Source: Aureispira sp. CCB-E | GTDB taxonomy: Bacteria; Bacteroidota; Bacteroidia; Chitinophagales; Saprospiraceae | Direction: 5' to 3' | Length of the DNA: 64,000 nucleotides | Assembly (NCBI RefSeq): GCF_031326345.1 | Contig: NZ_CP133671.1 | Coordinates: 6,917,501 to 6,981,500, forward strand | Shown here: positions 18,063 through 26,445 of the stretch, in pieces | How positions within the stretch are numbered: position 1 is the stretch's first letter | Layout of the letters: every line of letters begins with the position of its first letter | Notes under the pieces: generated by a model | Told to the model about the DNA's origin: nothing | The model's input: only the letters and a program-made list of their open reading frames with translations | The model's database searches: none | Program-made: the position numbers and the translations under genes

Positions 18063-20570
18063 ATGGATCAACTGCTCCATCTTTTGGAAAATGATAACGA
18101 AGCAAGCACACAACGATTATTTGTAAGCGTAATTGTTCCTGTTGCTCTGCCAAAACTCTATACTTATAGTGTTCCACTTCATCTCAAAGATTTAGTGCAG
18201 GTGGGCTTTCGGGTAGAAGTTCAATTTGGCAAGAGCAAATTATATTCTGCTTTAATCTACAAAATCCATCAAACAGAACCTGAGAATTATATTCCCAAAC
18301 CCATTCTAAATGTATTGGATGACGAAGCTGTTGTTACAGAAAAGCAGTTCAAATTGTGGGAATGGATGAGCCAATATTATGCTACCACAATGGGGGAAGT
18401 TATGAATGCGGCGTTGCCAGCAGGCTTAAAACTAGCAAGTGAGACTAAAATTACCTTACGGCATGATTTTTCTGAAGATGACTTTGGCAACCACAACCTC
18501 AATGATAAAGAATATACCATTTTAGAGGCATTATTTAATCGGGTTGAGTTGACAATTGCCGAAACACAAGCCTTAATTAACCAAAAAACCATCTATCCTT
18601 ATATCAAAAGTTTGATGGAAAAGCGCTTGATCCATGTCAATGAAGAGTTGAAGAATAAATACAAAAGCAAAACAATAGATATGGTTTGCTTGGCAGAGCC
18701 CTACTTTAGCGACTCTACCAAACTACGAGATGCCTTTGAAATGATTGGAACTCGTGCTATTCGCCAAGCAGAAACGTTGATGGCATTTATTCAATTGAGC
18801 AAGGAGTTGGACGAAGTCCCTAAAGCGGCACTTTATGATCGAGCTAAGATAGATTCTAGTGGTCTAAAAAAATTAGTCGACAAAAACATTCTAGAAGTCT
18901 ACCAAAAAGAAATTAGTCGACTTGGAGAATACGAAGGGGAAGTTATTGGCAACTTTAAATTATCAAATGCTCAAGAACAAGCATTAACAGAAGTTAAGGA
19001 AGCTTTTGAAGAAAAAAATGTTGTCCTGCTACACGGAGTAACGGGAAGTGGTAAAACGCAAGTTTTTGTCGAATTAATGGAAGAAGTGATTGCCAAAGGG
19101 CAACAGGTGCTCTATTTACTACCTGAAATTGCGCTAACAGCCCAAATCGTACAACGCTTGCAAAAACATTTTGGCGATCAAATTATTGTTTATCATTCTA
19201 AGTTTAATAACAACGAACGCGTAGAAATTTGGCACAACTCTCTCAATGGAGTGCCTATTGTTTTAGGGGCTCGCTCTGCTTTGTTTCTTCCTTTTTCTAA
19301 TTTGGGCTTAATCATTGTTGACGAAGAACACGACCCATCTTACAAACAAAATGAACCTGCTCCAAGGTACAATGCCCGTGATACCGCTGTATTTTTATCT
19401 TATTTATACCAAGCCAAAACGCTGCTAGGAACGGCAACGCCATCCTTAGAGACCTATTATAATGTGCAACAAAAAAAATATGGCTTGGTCGAATTAAACA
19501 AACGTTTTGGGGATGCGACTTTGCCTGATATTCATATTATAGATGCAGGAGAAGAAACTAAGAAAAAGCGTATGAAATCGCATTTTACACCTCAACTCCT
19601 TCAAGCTATTGAAGAAACGTTGGCGAATGAAGAACAAGTAATTTTGTTTCAAAATCGCCGAGGTTATGCGCCTGTTTATAGTTGTAATACCTGTGGTTGG
19701 ACGGCAGACTGTGTCGATTGTGATGTTAGTTTAACTTATCATAAGTTTAGCAATGATTTACATTGCCATTATTGCAATCACCATCGAAAATTACCTAAGT
19801 CATGCCCTGCTTGTGGCAATCATGGTTTAATCATCAAAGGTTTTGGAACCGAAAAAATTGAAGATGAGCTACAAATTTACCTCCCTAATGTAAAAGTTGC
19901 TCGCATGGATTGGGACACCGTAAAAGGCAAACATGGTCATGAAAAAATTATCCATCGTTTTGCCAACAAAGAAGTAGACATCTTGGTTGGTACACAAATG
20001 GTCACCAAAGGTTTAGACTTTGATAATGTGGGGTTGGTTGGGGTACTAAGTGCCGATCAAATGTTGCACTTCCCTGATTTTAGAGCGACCGAACGAGCAT
20101 TTCAACTCCTGTTGCAAGTGAGTGGTCGTGCAGGACGAAAAAAGAAAAAGGGAAAAGTATATATTCAAGCTTATAAAATGGATCATCCCGTGTTGAAAGA
20201 AGTTAAAAGAAATAATTTTAAGGACTTTTTTGAACGAGAATTGCAAGAACGAATTGATTTTGCTTACCCTCCATTTCATCGCTTAATTAAAATTCAATTA
20301 AAACATAAAAAAGCTGATGTGGTAGACAAAGCCGCTCGCTTTTTTGCGGAGTGCTTAAAACTAAAATTAGGAGATCGAATTTTAGGTCCTGCAACGCCTG
20401 GAATTTCTAGAATTCGTACTTATTATATAAGAGATATTATTATAAAATTAGGAAAAAATTCTGAGCAGCTCAATTATACCAAACAGTTAATTGGGGATGT
20501 TCAAAATCACCTAAAAGCTCAAAAAGGCTTTTCTACCATTCGAACAATTATTGATGTAGACCCTTATTAA
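18063..20570 (+). CDS. priA: Primosomal protein N' (replication restart helicase PriA)
   Basis: An 835-residue helicase of standard PriA length. The N-terminal 3'-DNA-binding domain contains VIVPVALPKLYTYSVP and GFRVEVQFGKSKLYSAL. Walker A is GVTGSGKT near residues 325-332, Walker B is the DEEH box (IIVDEEHDPSYKQ) near 419, and the helicase C-terminal motif QVSGRAGR is present. A zinc-binding insert is seen as CNTCGWTADCVDC, then CHYC and CPACG, at about residues 540-580. PriA reloads the replisome at stalled forks. It heads a rightward run with the flavoprotein gene 15 bp downstream. Confidence 0.97.
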   Translation: MDQLLHLLENDNEASTQRLFVSVIVPVALPKLYTYSVPLHLKDLVQVGFRVEVQFGKSKLYSALIYKIHQTEPENYIPKPILNVLDDEAVVTEKQFKLWEWMSQYYATTMGEVMNAALPAGLKLASETKITLRHDFSEDDFGNHNLNDKEYTILEALFNRVELTIAETQALINQKTIYPYIKSLMEKRLIHVNEELKNKYKSKTIDMVCLAEPYFSDSTKLRDAFEMIGTRAIRQAETLMAFIQLSKELDEVPKAALYDRAKIDSSGLKKLVDKNILEVYQKEISRLGEYEGEVIGNFKLSNAQEQALTEVKEAFEEKNVVLLHGVTGSGKTQVFVELMEEVIAKGQQVLYLLPEIALTAQIVQRLQKHFGDQIIVYHSKFNNNERVEIWHNSLNGVPIVLGARSALFLPFSNLGLIIVDEEHDPSYKQNEPAPRYNARDTAVFLSYLYQAKTLLGTATPSLETYYNVQQKKYGLVELNKRFGDATLPDIHIIDAGEETKKKRMKSHFTPQLLQAIEETLANEEQVILFQNRRGYAPVYSCNTCGWTADCVDCDVSLTYHKFSNDLHCHYCNHHRKLPKSCPACGNHGLIIKGFGTEKIEDELQIYLPNVKVARMDWDTVKGKHGHEKIIHRFANKEVDILVGTQMVTKGLDFDNVGLVGVLSADQMLHFPDFRATERAFQLLLQVSGRAGRKKKKGKVYIQAYKMDHPVLKEVKRNNFKDFFERELQERIDFAYPPFHRLIKIQLKHKKADVVDKAARFFAECLKLKLGDRILGPATPGISRIRTYYIRDIIIKLGKNSEQLNYTKQLIGDVQNHLKAQKGFSTIRTIIDVDPY

Positions 20571-20585
20571 ACAAACGATTTTAGG

Positions 20586-21782
20586 ATGCAGTCAAAAAAA
20601 GTTATCATTATTGGTGGTGGTGCAGCAGGGCTAATTGCAGCAGAGCAATTAAGTGCTACTTGTGACGTGCATATTTACGAAAAGGGAAAAACCATTGGTC
20701 GTAAATTCTTGGTAGCGGGCAATGGTGGTTTTAATTTGACCAATGCTGCTATAGAGGACGACCTATATCAAAAATATACGCCTCATCCTATTTTGCAATC
20801 TGCATTGCAATCTTTTGATACTCAAAAGATGCGTGCATGGCTAGAAAAATTAGCCATAACTACTTTTATTGGTAGTAGTGGTCGGGTTTTTCCTCAAAAA
20901 GGGGTTAAACCGATTCAAGTTTTGCAAAAAATTAAAGACAAACTGTTGGATAATGGTGTCCAAATTCATTGCAAACATGAATTTATAGGTTTTAATGCGC
21001 ACCAATTACCTATTCTAAAACATCAATCTACTACCTTTTCACCACAAGCTGATGCTTATATTTTTGCTTTGGGCGGTGCATCTTGGTCGGTTACTGGTAG
21101 TAATATGAAATGGTTGCCTTTCTTTGAACAACTGGGAATTTCTACGCAGCCTTTTGAAGCTTCTAACTGCGGTCTTGAAGTTAAGTGGGATGCAGCGTTT
21201 AGGGATAAATACGCAGGAACACCACTAAAAAACATTCAAGTTTCTCTTGGCTCTACTTCCCTAAAAGGAGAAGCTTTGATTACAGATTATGGCTTAGAAG
21301 GGAACGCTATCTATCCTATTGTACCACTCATCCGTACTGCTTTTAAGTCCCTACAGCCTCCTTTTTTAGCCATTGATTTCAAACCCAATAACTCTCATCA
21401 AAATTTATTGAGTAAAACAAAAGGTAAATGCTTAAAAACTAAGAACTATGCTTATGAATTTAATTTAAACAAGGCAGAATTTGCCTTGATCAAAGCGTTT
21501 ACAACAAAAGAGGAATACTTGGCTCCTGAACGATTTATAGAAGCCATCAAACATTTGAAAATTCCAATAGAAGCTTTACGCCCCATAGAAGAAGCTATTT
21601 CTACCATAGGTGGTGTTTCTTTGAATGCACTCAATGCCAATTATTCACTTCAAAAGTATCCTCATATTTTTGTTATTGGCGAAATGTTAGATTGGGATGC
21701 TCCTACAGGTGGTTTTTTGTTGCAAGGTTGTTTTTCTACTGCAATGGCTTGTGCCCATTATTTAAAAACTAAATGCCAATAG
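20586..21782 (+). CDS. TIGR03862-type FAD-dependent flavoprotein (BaiN/HI0933 superfamily)
   Basis: A 398-residue protein. The N-terminal dinucleotide fold reads IIGGGAAGLIAAEQL, followed by the family mark GRKFLVAGNGGFNLTN. The end reads GEMLDWDAPTGGFLLQGCFSTA, which closes the FAD site. These features and the length match the TIGR03862 group of the HI0933/BaiN superfamily, whose reaction in most bacteria is unknown. It lies 15 bp after priA and overlaps the reading frame of the following lipoprotein gene, so the three are probably co-transcribed. Confidence 0.88.
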   Translation: MQSKKVIIIGGGAAGLIAAEQLSATCDVHIYEKGKTIGRKFLVAGNGGFNLTNAAIEDDLYQKYTPHPILQSALQSFDTQKMRAWLEKLAITTFIGSSGRVFPQKGVKPIQVLQKIKDKLLDNGVQIHCKHEFIGFNAHQLPILKHQSTTFSPQADAYIFALGGASWSVTGSNMKWLPFFEQLGISTQPFEASNCGLEVKWDAAFRDKYAGTPLKNIQVSLGSTSLKGEALITDYGLEGNAIYPIVPLIRTAFKSLQPPFLAIDFKPNNSHQNLLSKTKGKCLKTKNYAYEFNLNKAEFALIKAFTTKEEYLAPERFIEAIKHLKIPIEALRPIEEAISTIGGVSLNALNANYSLQKYPHIFVIGEMLDWDAPTGGFLLQGCFSTAMACAHYLKTKCQ

Positions 21783-21784
21783 TT

Positions 21785-22459
21785 ATGAAAAAGAATTTCC
21801 CAAGAGTGAACTTAATGTTCTTTGCTTTGCTGATCCTCTATAGCTTAACTGCTTGCGCGCCTGAACCTACCACCCCTGATTGCATTTATCCTCCTCGCAA
21901 ACCCAATCAAATAGCGCCTGCTTTTCAAAGTGGAGATATTATTTTTCAAACTTCTAATTCTAGACAAAGTAAAGCGATTCAGTTGGCAACGCATTCTCCT
22001 TATAGTCACGTTGGCATTATTTATCAAAAAGAAGGAAGTTTTTGGGTCTATGAAGCAATAGAACCTGTTCAATTAACTCCTCTAAAAACTTGGATTAAGC
22101 GGGGTCAAAAAGAGCAATATGTTGTCAAACGATTAAAAGATGCCGATCAAATACTCGATGAACAAGCCTTGCATTCAATGAAAACAATTGGCAAGCAATA
22201 CATGGGCAAGCATTATGATTTTTATTTTGAATGGTCGGATGATAGGATTTATTGTTCGGAATTGGTCTGGAAAATTTATAAAAAAGCGATTGGGGTTGAA
22301 TTGGGTCAATTGCAAACCTTAGAGTCATTTGACTTAACCGACGATGAAGTGCAAAGAAAACTACAAGAACGCTATAAGGGCGCAATTCCCTTGGATGAAA
22401 AGGTCATTTCACCTGCTGCTATTTTTGAATCTGAGCTATTAATTACGGTTCCTAACTAA
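21785..22459 (+). CDS. YiiX/YebB-like NlpC/P60-type cysteine hydrolase lipoprotein
   Basis: 224 residues from the ATG at 21785. An ATG four codons earlier overlaps the flavoprotein gene and gives a poorer signal. The N-terminus is a lipoprotein signal with lipobox LTAC. The body fits the YiiX/YebB-like (DUF830) permuted papain fold: SGDIIFQTSN, catalytic His75 in SPYSHVGIIY, and catalytic Cys157 in YCSELVWKIY. Such enzymes are predicted to cut amide bonds in cell wall or lipid substrates. Its location is outside the inner membrane. The substrate is not predictable. Confidence 0.82.
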   Translation: MKKNFPRVNLMFFALLILYSLTACAPEPTTPDCIYPPRKPNQIAPAFQSGDIIFQTSNSRQSKAIQLATHSPYSHVGIIYQKEGSFWVYEAIEPVQLTPLKTWIKRGQKEQYVVKRLKDADQILDEQALHSMKTIGKQYMGKHYDFYFEWSDDRIYCSELVWKIYKKAIGVELGQLQTLESFDLTDDEVQRKLQERYKGAIPLDEKVISPAAIFESELLITVPN

Positions 22460-22468
22460 TTCAATATT

Positions 22469-23638
22469 ATGCCTACTCAAAGAGAAAAAATTAGATCGCT
22501 TTTTTACTCCACAGATCCAGAGAATAGAGCCTTAGCCTTTGAATTAGCAAAAGGCTTGGGTTGTCGTGAGGAAGTGATCAATGAATTTTACAAAGCCCTT
22601 CAAGAATTGCCTTCTTTTGAGCAAGATCGCTCCTATTGGCTCGAGATTTTTAGAGAAGATTGTGAAGAAGACAATATAGCCTTTCCTACAGATGCCCTAG
22701 ATTTAAAACAAGCACACATTCATAGTTTTTGTAACGTCCATTTTCATCCTTCTATGAATTTAAAAGGAAGTGTTGGCATCAATAAAGAACAATCAAAACT
22801 GACAACGTTTCCCAAAGTTTTGTTGAACTGCCAGTTTATTACCAAACTCAATCTTTCTTGGAATAATATCAAAGAAATTCCTAAAGAGATTGTGCAACTA
22901 CACAACTTAATTCGGCTCGACTTGTCTTGCAACAATGAATTGCGCAACTTGCCCGATGAGTTGGGACAACTACCTGCATTGAAAGAATTGATTCTTTATG
23001 GGATTCCAGGTATTTTTAGCACGCCCCAACGCCAAGTGTCTGGGCAAGACACTTATGCCTATGATTTTCCTTCCTGCATTCGCCAAATGAAACAACTGGA
23101 GCATTTGGACTTGGGAGATGTGATTGTTACAGAAATTCCCGAATGGCTTCACGAGCTGCGTCAATTAAAGTATTTAACGCTATTTAGTGGTATGGGAAGC
23201 AATCCCTATCTAAAAATTCCTAAAACCTTTACGCAATTATCAAACTTAGAGCTCTTGCAAATCAATGCCTATTCTGTTGATATTCCTGAAGACATTGACA
23301 AAATGCAATCCCTTGAATGCTTGGTTATTGAACCAGCTGTTAGCATTCCTAATACGATCAAAAATTTAAAAAAACTTACCTACTTAGATTTGAGTTACCT
23401 TTCTTATGATGCGAAATTTACTACTGTTGAAGGATATGAATCTCTTTTTGACATTGATGACAAAGGAATCCCTGATGGAGTTTCTAGAATTCAAATTTAT
23501 GGCTGGGAATGGCTCAAAGAAATGACTTGGTTAAAAGAGTTTACCTTTAAACATATCAAACCTTATGCGTTTACCAATATAGAAAGACAAGAACTAGAGA
23601 CAGCTTTGCCCGATTGTACATTTATTTTTGAAGCTTAA
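22469..23638 (+). CDS. Leucine-rich-repeat protein (cytoplasmic)
   Basis: A 389-residue protein with no signal peptide. Residues 1-90 form a helical, acidic domain. From about 95 to 310 there are LRRs of 22-24 residues with the pattern LxxLxLxxNxLxxLPxxL (for example LIRLDLSCNNELRNLPDELGQ). The C-terminal part is less regular. LRR proteins mediate protein contacts; the partner is unknown. It starts nine bases after the YiiX-like gene, so it belongs to the same run. A second, smaller LRR protein, a lipoprotein, lies at 33884-34453. Confidence 0.8.
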   Translation: MPTQREKIRSLFYSTDPENRALAFELAKGLGCREEVINEFYKALQELPSFEQDRSYWLEIFREDCEEDNIAFPTDALDLKQAHIHSFCNVHFHPSMNLKGSVGINKEQSKLTTFPKVLLNCQFITKLNLSWNNIKEIPKEIVQLHNLIRLDLSCNNELRNLPDELGQLPALKELILYGIPGIFSTPQRQVSGQDTYAYDFPSCIRQMKQLEHLDLGDVIVTEIPEWLHELRQLKYLTLFSGMGSNPYLKIPKTFTQLSNLELLQINAYSVDIPEDIDKMQSLECLVIEPAVSIPNTIKNLKKLTYLDLSYLSYDAKFTTVEGYESLFDIDDKGIPDGVSRIQIYGWEWLKEMTWLKEFTFKHIKPYAFTNIERQELETALPDCTFIFEA

Positions 23639-23665
23639 CCCCCATTCTAATTTCCCTATTAACAA

Positions 23666-23689
23666 TCATTCACAAAAATTAGTGAATGA
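23666..23689. terminator. Short hairpin after the LRR gene
   Basis: TCATTCAC (23666-23673) and GTGAATGA (23682-23689) form an 8-bp stem with an 8-base loop. The T-tract behind it is weak, so it is only a candidate terminator. Confidence 0.4.
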
Positions 23690-23707
23690 CTCTATTAACT
23701 GTATAAA

Positions 23708-24205
23708 ATGAATCCTATGAATTTTGTAGCTATTGATTTCGAAACGGCGACCTATCACAGATACAGCGCTTGTGCTATCGGACTTGTAACGGTAGAAAAT
23801 GGTATTATTACCGATAAATATTACTCTCTCATTCAACCACCTGGCAATTTATACACTTGGCAAACAATTCAAGTACATGGCATTCAGCCTCACGAAACAG
23901 CGGGTCAAGCGAACTTCCTAGATTTGTTTCCCGATATTATCAAACGAATAGAAAGTCAAACGTTGGTTGCTCATAATGAATCTTTTGACAGAAGTGTTCT
24001 AAAAAATTCTATGGCTTATTATGGTTTGAATTACGATGATTATGACCTTGGCTATCGTTGGGAATGCACCTGCAAAATCTACCGATCTAAAGGCTATAAA
24101 CCTGCTAAATTGAGTGCTTGTTGTGCCCGAAAAGGAATTGAGCTCAATCATCATCATGCACTTTCGGATGCAGAGGGCTGTGCTCAATTGTATTTACAAC
24201 GTTAA
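23708..24205 (+). CDS. DEDDh 3'-5' exonuclease, DNA polymerase III epsilon-like
   Basis: A compact 165-residue exonuclease. ExoI is FVAIDFETAT with Asp10 and Glu12, the middle motif is NESFDRSVL, and ExoIII is HHALSDAEG with the His and Asp of the DEDDh class. The segment VHGIQPHET is also typical for epsilon-like nucleases. It lacks the clamp- or polymerase-binding tail of true DnaQ, so it is a stand-alone nuclease acting on DNA or RNA ends. An ATG three codons downstream is an alternative start. Confidence 0.88.
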   Translation: MNPMNFVAIDFETATYHRYSACAIGLVTVENGIITDKYYSLIQPPGNLYTWQTIQVHGIQPHETAGQANFLDLFPDIIKRIESQTLVAHNESFDRSVLKNSMAYYGLNYDDYDLGYRWECTCKIYRSKGYKPAKLSACCARKGIELNHHHALSDAEGCAQLYLQR

Positions 24206-24709
24206 GTTCTATTATTTTGCACAGCACCTTGTTGTCAAAACTTCATTCTTATAGTTTTTCATTCAAAATGAAATTGCATTCTATTTTTTTATCTATGAAA
24301 ATGTGTATACTACCAACATTAAGCATCAATTGTTAGTCCATAATTCGCTATTTTTGAACTAACAAAACAGGGACTTATTTGTGTAATAACAGTTCCTACA
24401 CCACAACATAGCGATATATTTATCATCCAACTCTATATAGCCTCTGGTTTAAGCGCTGCTTAATAAATAAATAACAGCCTATATGGTGCAATTTTTGAAG
24501 AAAGATTTATATGTTTACACTATAATTAGAATTGTCATTCCCCCCATTCTTTCATTGGTATGACAATTCTAGATATCCGATACAATTTATTATTTCTAAC
24601 ATCTATCTTAATTAAAGTCATCTCTTATATGCTTTAGCAAGTATTTGAACGATCCCTATTCCTCTCACAATACAGTACCTAAAAGCATCTTATTAAGATA
24701 CAAAATGAA
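24206..24709. other. Gene-free region before the V4R-like cassette, with an inverted repeat
   Basis: No ORF or RNA gene is visible. The notable structure is the 12-bp inverted repeat at 24527-24571, listed separately. The sequence immediately before the 24710 ATG shows no -7/-33 pair. Confidence 0.45.
24527..24571. repeat. 12-bp inverted repeat upstream of the V4R-like cassette
   Basis: TAGAATTGTCAT (24527-24538) and ATGACAATTCTA (24560-24571) are a perfect inverted repeat with a 21-base spacer. No T-tract follows, so it may be an operator or a small RNA hairpin rather than a terminator. Confidence 0.5.
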
Positions 24710-24901
24710 ATGAATTATATGGCAGAACGATTAACTCAGTTTTATGATGAAGCGCAAAAATTAGGCGGGCTAAAAGCAAAAATCAGACTTGCAGTTATTA
24801 CTCGAACCCCTAGTGTCAAAGCCGCAGAAATTGAAGATACCCAAGAACTTATTGGTACTTTCCAAGATGCTATGGAAGAAATAAAAAAGGAATTTAAATA
24901 A
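24710..24901 (+). CDS. Small helical protein at the head of the V4R-like cassette
   Basis: A 63-residue protein, or 60 if translation starts at the second ATG at 24719 (MAERLTQF). It is predicted to be almost entirely helical, with TRTPSVKAAEIEDTQE in the middle and an acidic/basic C-terminus (MEEIKKEFK). It has no signal peptide or Cys. The gene is nine bases upstream of the first V4R-like gene, so it is co-transcribed and may be an adaptor or regulator of those proteins. I do not recognise the family. Confidence 0.6.
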   Translation: MNYMAERLTQFYDEAQKLGGLKAKIRLAVITRTPSVKAAEIEDTQELIGTFQDAMEEIKKEFK

Positions 24902-24910
24902 AGAACAACT

Positions 24911-25441
24911 ATGGCTATTGTAATAAAAGATAACATACAATACAATCATCAGTTTGATGAAAAAACCAATAGACATTATATAAATGGTATCTTGTCGGTT
25001 TTGCACTGTCATCACTATACTTGCTTATACACTCAATTGGCTTTAGATGCTGGTGAAACAGATTTATTAAAAGAATGTGCAAGAGAAAGTTTTCGAGACT
25101 TATTAATCCAGTACTTTTCCAAACATCCAGAACACTCTACCATTAAAGAAAAAGTCACTATTGCCAGTCAATATTATTCCTTGTTGGGATTAGGAAAAAT
25201 GAACGTCAAATTCATTGGAAAATTTAGTGGTGCTGTCGAACTTCCCTTCTCTCATACCGATAGCGGTTGGGTAAAAAAATGGGGGGTTTATGACAAACCG
25301 ATTAATTACATTTCTGGCGGATTTATTGAGGCATTATTTGCCGTTTGCCTAGACATGTCTCCCAATTCCTTTCAAGCAGTAGAAGAACAAAGTATTGTTA
25401 TGGGTGCCCCCACCTCTTTTTTTAAAGTAACTCGAAGATAA
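24911..25441 (+). CDS. V4R-like domain protein (first of two)
   Basis: A 176-residue soluble protein. A His/Cys-rich stretch LHCHHYTCLYTQ lies near residue 32. The second half has the pattern ASQYYSLLGLGKMNVKFIG, then SHTDSGWVKKWG, then GGFIEALFAVCL and a closing VMGAPTSFFKV. This order resembles the V4R (4-vinyl reductase) domain, a small-molecule-binding fold in sensors and tetrapyrrole enzymes. No photosynthesis genes are present, so a ligand-binding or sensing role is more likely than chlorophyll reduction. The stop codon is followed directly by the ATG of the next gene, which implies tight translational coupling. Confidence 0.5.
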   Translation: MAIVIKDNIQYNHQFDEKTNRHYINGILSVLHCHHYTCLYTQLALDAGETDLLKECARESFRDLLIQYFSKHPEHSTIKEKVTIASQYYSLLGLGKMNVKFIGKFSGAVELPFSHTDSGWVKKWGVYDKPINYISGGFIEALFAVCLDMSPNSFQAVEEQSIVMGAPTSFFKVTRR

Positions 25442-26053
25442 ATGGCTATAGATAGAAAAAAGATCATTCAACAAATGTCTCAAATAGACATGTTGCCAGA
25501 TGAAAATGGTATTATAGAAGGTTTTAATGTAACCGTCAACCAACTTCCTACTGATTTTTGGAATGCGTTTGCCGAACGCTTATCGTCCAAATCATCTCCC
25601 GAAATGCGTTTCTATAAAGAGTATTTATTATACAACGCTGCTCATGAATGTGGGTATCATACAGGTTATGGTATTATTACCTCAGATGAATGGAATGCTG
25701 TTGTTGGACCAATGTTAGAAAAAATTCCAGAAGATATTCTACATGGTGCTTTTGCTGTATTCACCGCTTGGGGTTGGGCAAATACAGAAATTGTAGAGCT
25801 AATTCCAAACGAGAAGATGGTTGTAAGAGCCTATGATTATTATGAAGCTGATATTGTAGATTATGGCCATTCCTCTAAGATGAGTGCTTACATGGTTAGA
25901 GGCGTTTGCGCTGCTTTTATGGAATTGGCTTATGCTGGTGATTACGATCCTAAAGGCAAACCAATTGGAACCTATGAGTGTGAACAAGTCAAAGGTATTG
26001 AGTGTGGTGATGCTTACGGTGAATTCATCGTCACCAAAGCTAAAGAATCTTAA
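25442..26053 (+). CDS. V4R-like domain protein (second of two)
   Basis: A 203-residue soluble protein that begins with the base right after the previous stop. It has EYLLYNAAHECGYHTGYG in the first half, DYGHSSKMSAYMVRGVCAAFMELAY in the second, and the ending QVKGIECGDAYGEFIVTKA. This is the same order of elements as in the upstream protein (conserved Gly/His/Ser, a helix, then a Cys/Gly-rich closing strand), so the two may be diverged paralogues forming a heteromer. The Cys and His in AAHECGYH and IECGD could bind a metal or ligand. The assignment is by pattern only. Confidence 0.5.
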   Translation: MAIDRKKIIQQMSQIDMLPDENGIIEGFNVTVNQLPTDFWNAFAERLSSKSSPEMRFYKEYLLYNAAHECGYHTGYGIITSDEWNAVVGPMLEKIPEDILHGAFAVFTAWGWANTEIVELIPNEKMVVRAYDYYEADIVDYGHSSKMSAYMVRGVCAAFMELAYAGDYDPKGKPIGTYECEQVKGIECGDAYGEFIVTKAKES

Positions 26054-26177
26054 AAACAGGTCTGATTGAGTACGCTGTCTGCTACATTCTATTGTTTTAA
26101 TGGTTTTTCTCTGTTTTATTTAAACGGATGCAGGGGATTAGCAGACAGGGTATTTAAATATATGTCTACAATATTAG

Positions 26178-26438
26178 TAGTTCGTTGATTATTCCCTGCG
26201 GTCATGAGGTCGCAAGCTTAGTTACCTACGGTGCTACTTCGTGGTAGCTCGCTACGCTCATGACCTTGGGCTTTTGTGCTACTAGCACAAGCCTACTCGG
26301 CAAGCTTAGTTTTTTACTTTTTCACCAAAAAGATAAAAAAGCATATTTATATTAGTTTGATAATTAAAATTTTAACACAAAATGCAGTAAATTCATAAAT
26401 CATTAATTATCAATCAAATAAAGTTCCTCAATGAACTA
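26178..26438. repeat. Dispersed palindromic element, copy B (261 bp, longest)
   Basis: The terminal repeats TAGTTCGTTGA (26178-26188) and TCAATGAACTA (26428-26438) pair with one G-T mismatch. The inner inverted repeat ATTAGTTTGATAATTAA (26351-26367) pairs with 26403-26419 with two mismatches. This copy carries extra GC-richer sequence that includes the hairpin TTGTGCTA-C-TAGCACAA (26274-26290) and the phrase GCAAGCTTAG twice, followed by the shared A/T tract before AAAAAAGCA. It runs in the same orientation as copy D. Its right terminus contains the first in-frame ATG (26431) of the next gene. It fills almost the whole 377-bp gap between genes. Confidence 0.8.
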
Positions 26439-26445
26439 TTGCAAT

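Noticed and set aside
24911-26053. Bacteriochlorophyll 4-vinyl reductase function for the V4R-like proteins
   Set aside because: No chlorophyll, carotenoid or reaction-centre genes are present; V4R domains also occur in non-photosynthetic sensors.
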